Source of the DNA: Brumimicrobium sp965656195
GTDB taxonomy: Bacteria > Bacteroidota > Bacteroidia > Flavobacteriales_D > Crocinitomicaceae
Assembly (NCBI GenBank): GCA_965656195.1
Contig: CBFHJL010000049.1
Span: forward strand, 1 to 22,123
Direction: 5' to 3'
DNA length: 22,123 nt
The notes below the pieces were generated by a model. That model had not been told where the DNA came from and did not search any database. It saw only the letters and a list, made by a program, of their open reading frames with translations. A program made the translations under genes and the position numbers. Of this stretch, positions 7,992 through 14,485 are shown piece by piece (the first letter of the stretch is position 1; each line of letters starts with the position of its first letter).

Positions 7992-8135
7992 TGTGTATAA
8001 TTGAATTTAGTGATCAACCAATAATTATTAGGTACAATACGTAAAAATTAATTATATTCGTAGTGATTTAGGTGGTTAGGTTAGGTTGATTAACAAGAGG
8101 GAAAGGACGCCTGTCCATTCCCTCTTGTGTTTTTT
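7992..8135 (+). ncRNA. Candidate small RNA of about 140 nt
   Basis: A promoter-like pair upstream and a strong intrinsic terminator at the 3' end bracket about 140 bases without a credible gene. The terminator points in the plus direction, whereas both neighbouring genes (pyrF, prfA) are on the minus strand, so it cannot serve them. The body contains the direct repeat GGTTAGGTTAGGTT just before the terminator stem. I match it to no known RNA family. The 5' end is estimated from the -7 box and uncertain. Alternatives are an independent hairpin or the remnant of a lost plus-strand gene. Confidence 0.4.
8093..8135 (+). terminator. Strong plus-strand intrinsic terminator
   Basis: The 11-bp stem ACAAGAGGGAA / TTCCCTCTTGT, one A-A mismatch, then GGAC/GTCC closing the loop GCCT (8109-8112), is followed by GTTTTTT. 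On the opposite strand the hairpin is followed by TTAATC, so it works only in the plus direction. It sits 17 bases from the prfA terminator, facing it. Confidence 0.8.
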
Positions 8136-8152
8136 AGTAAGTCTTTGCACAA

Positions 8153-8184
8153 AAAAAAGGACTAATACTTATTGGTCCTTCTTT
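8153..8184 (-). terminator. prfA operon terminator
   Basis: AAGGACTAAT (8157-8166) pairs with ATTGGTCCTT (8171-8180), with one T-G pair, around the loop ACTT. On the minus strand the stem is followed by an uninterrupted T-run, about 25 bases after the prfA stop. This is a textbook intrinsic terminator for the purM-prfA transcript. Confidence 0.88.
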
Positions 8185-8206
8185 AATACTTTGTAGTTAA
8201 ACTATG

Positions 8207-9298
8207 CTATACCAAACCTTCTTCACCTTTCATCTTCTCTGCATTTTCCGCAACTTTTAACGCGTCAATCATTTCCTGAATATCGCCATTCATGAAAGAT
8301 GAGAGGTTATACATTGTTTTATTAATACGATGATCTGTAATCCTTCCTTGTGGATAATTGTATGTTCTGATTTTAGCAGAGCGGTCTCCAGATGAAACTA
8401 GTGATTTTCTTTTTTCAGCTCTTTCCTCTTGCTTTTTCTCTAACTCGGCTTGATAGAGTCTAGAACGAAGTACTTTTAATGCTTTATCGTAATTCTTGTG
8501 CTGCGAACGACCATCTTGACATTCCACAACAATATTTGTAGGGATGTGTGTTAAACGAATTGCAGATTCCGTTTTGTTTACGTGCTGACCTCCTGCACCA
8601 GAAGCACGATAAGTATCTCTTCTTACGTCAGCCATATTCAGATCGATATCTACCTCTTCTGCCTCGGGGAGTACCGCAACTGTTATTGCAGAAGTATGGA
8701 CTCTTCCCTGAGACTCTGTTTCAGGAACTCGTTGAACACGGTGTACTCCAGATTCAAATTTCATTGTACCATAAACTCCATCACCTTCTACGTTCATAGA
8801 TACTTCCTTATATCCTTTTGTACCCCCTTCATTTGAGTTTACAATTTCAACTTTCCAACCACGCTCTTTAAAGTACATTGTATACATTCTATAGATGTCT
8901 TCAACGAATATACACGCTTCATCACCGCCTGTTCCAGATCTTAATTCGATAATGACATTTTTATCATCTTCTGGATCTTTAGGAATTAGCATCGTTTTGA
9001 TTTCTTCCTCCATAGCAGGACGAGCGTTCTCTAACTCATCAAGTTCCATTTTCGCCATTTCGCGCATTTCTGGATCTTTCTCAGCATCTAGCATTTCCTT
9101 CGAAGATTCGATGTTTTCAAGTACGTTTTTGTACTCATGATACATTTTATCAACGTCCTCAAGTTCCTTATACTCTTTGTTTAGCTTAACGTAACGCGGC
9201 ATGTCAGAAATGATGTCAGGGTCGACGATCAGCTGACCTACCTCTTTAAAGCGATAGTGAATAGCTTCTAATTTTTTAAGTAAACTAACTTCTTTCAT
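8207..9298 (-). CDS. prfA: Peptide chain release factor 1
   Basis: RF1 recognises UAA and UAG stop codons on the ribosome and triggers peptide release. The 363-residue length is normal. The codon-recognition tripeptide PxT is PET at 192-194 (RVPETESQGRVHTSA), distinguishing it from RF2, which has SPF. The catalytic GGQ is at 236-238 within ASGAGGQHVNKTESAIRLTH; its Gln is the site normally methylated by PrmC. The N-terminal coiled helical domain (about 1-105) precedes the ELRSGTGGDEA motif. The start codon lies six bases after the purM stop on the same strand, so the two form an operon, closed by the terminator downstream. Confidence 0.97.
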   Translation of the reverse strand: MKEVSLLKKLEAIHYRFKEVGQLIVDPDIISDMPRYVKLNKEYKELEDVDKMYHEYKNVLENIESSKEMLDAEKDPEMREMAKMELDELENARPAMEEEIKTMLIPKDPEDDKNVIIELRSGTGGDEACIFVEDIYRMYTMYFKERGWKVEIVNSNEGGTKGYKEVSMNVEGDGVYGTMKFESGVHRVQRVPETESQGRVHTSAITVAVLPEAEEVDIDLNMADVRRDTYRASGAGGQHVNKTESAIRLTHIPTNIVVECQDGRSQHKNYDKALKVLRSRLYQAELEKKQEERAEKRKSLVSSGDRSAKIRTYNYPQGRITDHRINKTMYNLSSFMNGDIQEMIDALKVAENAEKMKGEEGLV

Positions 9299-9304
9299 AA
9301 TTAT

Positions 9305-10471
9305 CTAGTATTCGAATGTCCCAAATTCAGAAGAAATAGTTAAGTGCTTTTTATCACTTGATTCTACTCTTCCTACGATTTGAGCATCTACGTTAAATGA
9401 TTCTGATATTTTGATAATATCAGTAGCAAGATGCTCAGGAACATATAATTCCATTCTATGCCCCATATTAAAGACCTTATACATTTCAGCCCAGTCAGTA
9501 CCAGACTCTTCATGAATGGTCTTAAATAAAGGTGGTACTGGGAACATGTTATCCTTTATGATGTGAAGATTGTCAATGAAATGAAGAACTTTTGTTTGTG
9601 CTCCACCACTACAATGTACCATACCATGGATATCTTTTCTATGTGCGGATAGTATTTTCTTAATGATAGGAGCATAAGTACGAGTAGGGGAGAGAACTAA
9701 CTTACCTGCATCGATTGGACAGTCATCTACGTCTTGTGTTAATTTATATCCACCACTGTATACCAAATCGTCGGGTACAGAAGGGTCAAAACTTTCTGGA
9801 TATTTTTCTTTCAAATATTTTTCAAACACATCGTGACGGGCAGATGTTAAACCATTTGATCCCATCCCACCATTATATTCACTTTCATAGCTTGCTTGTC
9901 CAGACGAAGATAATCCAACAATCACATCTCCTGCTTGAATATTCTTATTTGTAATGACATCCTCTTTTTTCATTCTGCAAACCACAGTTGAATCAACTAT
10001 TATGGTGCGAACGAGATCTCCGACATCTGCAGTTTCTCCTCCAGTTGAGTATATTCCGATTCCCATCTCTCTAAGGTCCTCCAAGAGTTTCTCTGTGCCG
10101 TTGATAATAGCCGCAATTACATCACCGTCAACTAGATTCTTATTTCTTCCTATGGTGGAGGATAGTAGTATATTGTCTGTAGCACCTACGCAAAGTAAGT
10201 CGTCAACATTCATAATTAAAGCATCCTGAGCGATTCCTTTCCAAACCGATAAATCTCCCGTTTCTTTCCAATACATATATGCTAAAGAAGACTTTGTTCC
10301 AGCACCATCAGCGTGCATAACTACACAGTGATCTTCACTTCCTGATAATAGATCTGGAACAATCTTGCAAAATGCCTGAGGAAATAAACCCTTATCAATA
10401 TTTTCAATTGCTTTGTGAACGTCTTCTTTACCTGCTGAAACGCCTCGCTGGTTGTATCGGTTATCTGCCAT
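9305..10471 (-). CDS. purM: Phosphoribosylformylglycinamidine cyclo-ligase (AIR synthetase)
   Basis: PurM closes FGAM to AIR with ATP, step five of de novo purine synthesis, in the cytoplasm. At 388 residues it is the longer form I recall from Bacteroidota; the E. coli protein has about 345. Visible family motifs are NQRGVSAGKEDVHKAI at the N terminus, HADGAGTKSSLAYMYWKETG (53-72), QDALIMNVDDLLCVGA, YSTGGETADVGDLVRT in the ATP site and HGMVHCSGGAQTKVLHF in the C-terminal domain. A full -7 box lies 22 bases upstream of the start. It is the promoter-proximal gene of a two-gene operon with prfA. Confidence 0.95.
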   Translation of the reverse strand: MADNRYNQRGVSAGKEDVHKAIENIDKGLFPQAFCKIVPDLLSGSEDHCVVMHADGAGTKSSLAYMYWKETGDLSVWKGIAQDALIMNVDDLLCVGATDNILLSSTIGRNKNLVDGDVIAAIINGTEKLLEDLREMGIGIYSTGGETADVGDLVRTIIVDSTVVCRMKKEDVITNKNIQAGDVIVGLSSSGQASYESEYNGGMGSNGLTSARHDVFEKYLKEKYPESFDPSVPDDLVYSGGYKLTQDVDDCPIDAGKLVLSPTRTYAPIIKKILSAHRKDIHGMVHCSGGAQTKVLHFIDNLHIIKDNMFPVPPLFKTIHEESGTDWAEMYKVFNMGHRMELYVPEHLATDIIKISESFNVDAQIVGRVESSDKKHLTISSEFGTFEY

Positions 10472-10493
10472 AATTTCTTTGGTCTAAAAAAGG

Positions 10494-10501
10494 CAAAGAT
10501 A
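10494..10501 (-). promoter_or_regulatory. purM: purM-prfA promoter, -7 box
   Basis: The minus strand reads TATCTTTG, a full match to TAnnTTTG and the form seen most often in flavobacteria. It lies 22 bases upstream of the purM ATG, giving a leader of about 15 bases. A TTTG is present further upstream, but about 30 bases from the box, too far for a normal -33. Confidence 0.55.
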
Positions 10502-10570
10502 ATGATTTTTTGGGAGGTGAGATTGGTGATTCAAAGGTGTTAAATTATTTAAACGATTCAGCTGAAAAAA

Positions 10571-10614
10571 AGAAGAATAAGGTGTTGGGTACTTTAATCG
10601 AATACCGCAACACC
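10571..10614 (-). terminator. Terminator of the VWD-protein gene
   Basis: GGTGTTG (10581-10587) pairs with CAACACC (10608-10614), and the stem extends through GGTA/TACC with one bulged G. On the minus strand it is followed by TTATTCTTCTTTTTTT. It begins about 24 bases after the stop codon. The T-run is interrupted, so strength may be moderate. Confidence 0.6.
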
Positions 10615-10637
10615 ATAGTATTGAATATTTAATTTTT

Positions 10638-12149
10638 CTAACCGCCACCAGTAGGTTTTCGAACTGGTTTATTATTGTTTGGTTTTCTTTCGTTCTCGGG
10701 TCTTTCTTGGTTATTTGGCGTTCCTTGTTCGATTCTCTTACCTGTTTCTTTGATTACCTGCGGTAGTTTATTTAAAATTGGATTCGTTTCTTTTTCTACC
10801 TTTTTGTTCAAATCAGGCTCGCGACTACTTGATCGCTCTGGTTGTGAAGATCCCGAGGTATCAACTTGATGACTCGGCTCAATGTTCGCATACACATAGT
10901 CGAATACTGTGCTGTACATTTCATCTCTCGGTATACCAGCTTCTTCTGATTTTCTAAGTCCTTGAGCAATTTGTTCATCAGAGGCATCTGCGAGAGAAAT
11001 ACATCCGCTAGGATATCTAATTGAATCTGAAATGGCCGTCATTTGAATGGGAAATAAAGAATTTTTTTCATTCAATTGGAAAGTATTTCCGAAAGTATAG
11101 GCGATATACAGGCAAGACTTTTCTTGTTCGCTTAATACTTTTGGAGAACGCCTAAGATCTCCGAAAAGTTCTTCATGTGAATATGCAGCACGATCGTTAG
11201 AAATAGTGCTAGTATCATCGACAATCAAGTCATTTTTTAATCCATCGTTATTGCCTAATAGACCGAAATAGTCATTCCTACATTTTGGAACTTCAACATA
11301 TAACTGGTACAAAACATTTTTTTCTGCCGTATCTTCATTATAACCAAAACTAAAATTCCTAATAACGGCCACTCGTAAACGTTCTCCAGTTGGCCATTTT
11401 ACAACGAATCGATCTCCGGGAATGTGTCGGTTTTTAATGTTTTCAGGAAGATTGTTCAGTCTTAGCGTACCACCTTGTGAAAGGAGAATTGTCGTATCTC
11501 TTTCTGTGATGAGTACATTGTTAACATAAACTTCTCCATCAATTGGTTCTTCCGTACCTCTGAATTCTATAGTATCTCCATTGACATTTAGCGCAACTCC
11601 TCCATTTAGAGACCATGAACTCTCTGCATTTCTGCGGAACAATTGAGTTTGTATTGTAAAAGTACCGTCTTCAGAAGACGATAATAAGTAGTCTCCGGCA
11701 TTTTGAAAATCATATCGCTCACCATCAAAAGTCAGCATATGCGGTTCTCCAGTCGATGATCCTTTTTGCATTTTACAAGTAGTTATTTCGAGATAATCTA
11801 ACCAGGTCTGCCAAAAATAGGCGTCTCTTTTTCCACGAGATGACTCTTTTTCTTTTTCTAACTCTATTTTAGCTGCGCGTTTTAGACGGTCAATTCTTTT
11901 GATGTTCATCGTCTGTAATGCTTCAAAAGTAGTTTTGTCAAATCCTTCTGGGCGATTGGGTTGCGGTTGTTGCATAACCATAGAGGCGATACTTTCGTAA
12001 ATAAAGCTTCCTGCTTCTTCGTTCCAGGCTTCAAAAATATTTTTGATATGCTCGGAATCCTTTTTCTTGAAGGAAACATTTTGGGCATTCACACTTCCAA
12101 TAGAAGTGATGAAGAATAGACTAATAAATAGAGTGTAAGTATATTTCAT
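10638..12149 (-). CDS. Secreted protein with von Willebrand factor type D domain
   Basis: This 503-residue protein has a signal peptide (hydrophobic 5-20, cleavage near VNAQ, residue 23). Next is a charged helical region with basic and acidic clusters (about 30-120). A VWD domain spans about 134-315: GEPHMLTFDGERYDFQNAGD at its start, then FTIQTQLFRR, and FGLLGNNDGLKNDLI, the counterpart of the GLCGNYDG motif of animal VWD domains with Cys replaced by Leu. A Cys-containing region (346-383) follows, and a low-complexity tail rich in Pro, Asn, Lys and Arg (about 430-500) ending in three glycines. I see no T9SS sorting domain and no lipobox. The role is unknown; VWD domains elsewhere occur in secreted, multimerising or adhesive proteins. 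It is transcribed alone, between the dnaK terminator and its own. Confidence 0.85.
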   Translation of the reverse strand: MKYTYTLFISLFFITSIGSVNAQNVSFKKKDSEHIKNIFEAWNEEAGSFIYESIASMVMQQPQPNRPEGFDKTTFEALQTMNIKRIDRLKRAAKIELEKEKESSRGKRDAYFWQTWLDYLEITTCKMQKGSSTGEPHMLTFDGERYDFQNAGDYLLSSSEDGTFTIQTQLFRRNAESSWSLNGGVALNVNGDTIEFRGTEEPIDGEVYVNNVLITERDTTILLSQGGTLRLNNLPENIKNRHIPGDRFVVKWPTGERLRVAVIRNFSFGYNEDTAEKNVLYQLYVEVPKCRNDYFGLLGNNDGLKNDLIVDDTSTISNDRAAYSHEELFGDLRRSPKVLSEQEKSCLYIAYTFGNTFQLNEKNSLFPIQMTAISDSIRYPSGCISLADASDEQIAQGLRKSEEAGIPRDEMYSTVFDYVYANIEPSHQVDTSGSSQPERSSSREPDLNKKVEKETNPILNKLPQVIKETGKRIEQGTPNNQERPENERKPNNNKPVRKPTGGG

Positions 12150-12297
12150 AGCGTAGAATTATTATGTTATTCACAAGTTACTCAAAATGCGTACCACGAT
12201 AGCGAATGTTTGAATTTTTTTATTTTTCCAAATGAATTCTCTTATTTTTACTAACGCATTAGAATCAACTTTCTGGAAAGTTTTGAATAATTTAAAA

Positions 12298-12328
12298 ATG
12301 AAAAAGGGAGACCAAACGGCCTCCCTTT
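12298..12328 (-). terminator. dnaK terminator
   Basis: AAAGGGAG (12303-12310) pairs with CTCCCTTT (12321-12328), extended by ACC/GGC with one G-T pair, around the loop AAAC. On the minus strand it is followed by TTCATTTTT. It starts about 20 bases after the dnaK stop codon. Confidence 0.82.
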
Positions 12329-12349
12329 ATATTCAAGTATATCTTACGA

Positions 12350-14260
12350 TTATTTTTTGTCGTCTTCAACTTCTTCGAAGTCTACATCTGTAACTTCATC
12401 ATCTGCATTGTTATCTCCTTCTGCATTTTCCGTACCACCTGCTTCCTGGCCTTCTTGACCCTGAGCATTGTACATGTCTTGAGATGCAGCTTGGAATACT
12501 GTATTTAATTTCTCAGAAGCTTCGTTGATTTTTGCAATTTCTTTTGCTTCAAATGCCGTTTTCAATTCTGCTAATGCATCTTCGATTGGCTTTTTCTTAT
12601 CTTCTGGAATCTTATCTCCGTATTCTTTAAGTTGACGTTCAGTTTGGAAGATCAAAGAATCAGATTTATTAAGTGTATCGACCTCTTCTTTTTTCTGCTT
12701 ATCAGAGTCTGCATTTGCTTCTGCTTCAGCCTTCATTCTTTCGATTTCCTCATCGCTAAGTCCTGAAGAAGCTTCAATCTTAATAGATTGCTCTTTTCCA
12801 GTACCTTTGTCTTTTGCAGAGATGTTCATTATACCATTTGCATCTATATCGAATGTTACTTCAATTTGAGGTTCACCTCTTCGTGCCGGTGGAATATCTG
12901 TCAATTGGAAGCGACCTAATGTTTTGTTGTCAGCTGCCATTGAACGTTCTCCCTGAAGTACATGAATATCTACTGAAGGCTGGTTGTCAGCTGCTGTCGA
13001 GAATGTTTCTGACTTCTTAGTTGGAATTGTAGTATTCGCATCAATTAACTTAGTCAGTACACCACCCATGGTTTCAATCCCAAGTGAAAGTGGGATTACA
13101 TCAAGTAATAAAACATCCTTAACCTCACCTGTAAGTACACCTCCTTGAATTGCGGCACCAATTGCTACAACTTCATCAGGGTTAACTCCTTTCGAAGGGT
13201 CTTTTCCAAAGAAATTTTTAACTGCATCTTGAATCACTGGAATACGAGTAGAACCACCAACTAAAATTACTTCGTCAATATCACTTGTAGATAATCCTGC
13301 ATTTTTAAGTGCTGAACGACAAGGCTCGATTGTTCTTTCGACAATATCAGAGATCAATTGCTCAAACTTAGAACGTTGTAAAGTTCTAACCAAGTGCTTA
13401 GGCACTCCATCAACAGGCATTATGTAAGGTAAGTTTATTTCTGTTGAAGTCGTTGATGATAATTCAATTTTTGCCTTCTCAGCAGCTTCTTTCAATCTCT
13501 GAAGTGCCATTGGGTCTTTACGAAGATCAATTCCTTCATCATTTTTGAATTCTTCAGCTAACCAAGTAATGATTGCTTCATCAACATCATCACCACCTAG
13601 ATGTGTATCACCATCTGTTGCCAAAACTTCAAATACTCCATCTCCAAGCTCAAGAACAGAGACATCATGTGTACCTCCACCAAAATCAAATACAGCAACT
13701 TTTTGATCTACATCTTTTTTATCTAGACCGTATGCTAAAGCTGCAGCAGTTGGTTCGTTAATTATTCTCTTGATTGTCAATCCTGCAATTTCACCAGCTT
13801 CTTTAGTTGCTTGTCTTTGAGAATCGTTAAAGTATGCCGGTACAGTTACAACAGCTTCAGTTACTTCTTGACCTAAATAGTCTTCAGCAGTTTTCTTCAT
13901 TTTCTGAAGAACCATAGCTGAGATTTCTTGAGGAGTGTACGTTCTGTCGTCAATCTTAACACGAGGAGTGTTATTATCTCCTTTAACTACTTCATACGAC
14001 ATTCTTTTGACTTCTTTGGCGACATCATCAAATGATGAACCCATAAATCTTTTAATCGAAGAAACAGTTTTTTGAGGATTTGTAATTGCTTGACGTTTTG
14101 CTGGATCACCAACTTTACGCTCTCCACCCTCAACAAATGCAACAATTGAAGGTGTTGTTCTTTTTCCTTCTGCATTTGTTATTACTACTGGCTCATTTCC
14201 TTCCATCACGGAAACACATGAATTAGTAGTACCTAAATCAATTCCTATTATTTTTCCCAT
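12350..14260 (-). CDS. dnaK: Molecular chaperone DnaK (Hsp70)
   Basis: DnaK binds exposed hydrophobic segments of proteins in an ATP-dependent cycle with DnaJ and GrpE. The 636-residue sequence shows the three Hsp70 signatures: GIDLGTTNSCV at 6-16, VFDFGGGTHDVSVLELG starting at 190, and VILVGGSTRIP at 331-341. The inter-domain linker DVLLLDVIPLSLG follows (382-394), then the beta-sandwich substrate domain and helical lid. The C-terminal tail is acidic (DEVTDVDFEEVEDDKK), as in other Bacteroidota DnaKs. dnaJ and grpE are not adjacent. The gene is monocistronic, ending in its own terminator. No CIRCE element is visible; TGACA-type repeats lie about 130 bases upstream in the divergent promoter region. 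Confidence 0.98.
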   Translation of the reverse strand: MGKIIGIDLGTTNSCVSVMEGNEPVVITNAEGKRTTPSIVAFVEGGERKVGDPAKRQAITNPQKTVSSIKRFMGSSFDDVAKEVKRMSYEVVKGDNNTPRVKIDDRTYTPQEISAMVLQKMKKTAEDYLGQEVTEAVVTVPAYFNDSQRQATKEAGEIAGLTIKRIINEPTAAALAYGLDKKDVDQKVAVFDFGGGTHDVSVLELGDGVFEVLATDGDTHLGGDDVDEAIITWLAEEFKNDEGIDLRKDPMALQRLKEAAEKAKIELSSTTSTEINLPYIMPVDGVPKHLVRTLQRSKFEQLISDIVERTIEPCRSALKNAGLSTSDIDEVILVGGSTRIPVIQDAVKNFFGKDPSKGVNPDEVVAIGAAIQGGVLTGEVKDVLLLDVIPLSLGIETMGGVLTKLIDANTTIPTKKSETFSTAADNQPSVDIHVLQGERSMAADNKTLGRFQLTDIPPARRGEPQIEVTFDIDANGIMNISAKDKGTGKEQSIKIEASSGLSDEEIERMKAEAEANADSDKQKKEEVDTLNKSDSLIFQTERQLKEYGDKIPEDKKKPIEDALAELKTAFEAKEIAKINEASEKLNTVFQAASQDMYNAQGQEGQEAGGTENAEGDNNADDEVTDVDFEEVEDDKK

Positions 14261-14361
14261 ATCAATTTATATTATGCTTTTTATAATTCTAATTCAGAAT
14301 GCTTTTCTCAAGAGTTATGCCACCAGTTTTTTTAGTCATTTTTCGTTCATTTTGGCATATT

Positions 14362-14369
14362 TACGTTTG
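14362..14369 (+). promoter_or_regulatory. Candidate -7 box for the T9SS module
   Basis: TACGTTTG is a full match to TAnnTTTG, about 117 bases upstream of the preferred start at 14486. The -33 position holds only a T-run (TTTTTCG). On the opposite strand an overlapping TAAATATG (14356-14363, 7/8) could be a dnaK -7 box, so two divergent promoters may overlap here. Confidence 0.42.
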
Positions 14370-14387
14370 ATCCTCATCATATTTCAC

Positions 14388-14410
14388 TGACAACATGTCG
14401 CATTATGACA
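14388..14410. promoter_or_regulatory. TGACA/TGTC repeat cluster between dnaK and the T9SS module
   Basis: Within 23 bases there is TGACA, then TGTCG three bases on, then TGACA again. The first pair forms an inverted repeat (TGACA-ACA-TGTCg, one mismatch) and the second pair another (TGTC-N7-GACA). It lies just downstream of the plus-strand -7 box and upstream of dnaK, so it could be an operator for either gene. I cannot assign a regulator. Confidence 0.3.
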
Positions 14411-14485
14411 GGATTTCCTGAGAATTCATTAATTAGATCTGGATTATTTTTCTGCTATTGTCTTGAAATCATTAACTTTATAATC

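Larger units (their letters stand above)
7878..8206. other. 329-base intergenic region with promoters and two terminators
   Basis: There is no credible protein gene between pyrF and prfA. From left to right the gap holds the pyrF -7 box, a plus-strand promoter-like pair overlapping the dyad TGTAACTTTTGTTACA, about 100 bases of AT-rich DNA with the short direct repeat GGTTAGGTTAGGTT (8077-8090), a plus-strand terminator and the minus-strand prfA terminator. The only small plus-strand frame begins at the ATG at 7991 and encodes 17 residues; it has no further support. Confidence 0.7.

Noticed and set aside
7991..8044. 17-codon frame starting at the ATG next to the dyad in the pyrF-prfA gap
   Set aside because: Too short, no ribosome-binding context and no recognisable peptide features; the region is better explained as a non-coding RNA.
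8077..8090. GGTTAGGTTAGG as a telomere-like repeat
   Set aside because: Only two to three units in an interior chromosomal position of a bacterium; nothing suggests a replicon end.
8548..10229. Several plus-strand open frames of 80-90 codons opposite prfA and purM
   Set aside because: They lie entirely inside strongly conserved genes on the other strand and show no domain, signal peptide or promoter of their own.
14020..14400. CIRCE-type heat-shock operator upstream of dnaK
   Set aside because: I looked for TTAGCACTC-N9-GAGTGCTAA and found no match; only the short TGACA/TGTC repeats are present.
14405..14485. Upstream in-frame ATG for the large T9SS cargo, adding 27 residues
   Set aside because: The added residues do not look like part of a signal peptide, whereas the ATG at 14486 opens directly into a normal one. 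The longer form would also start inside the TGACA repeat cluster.
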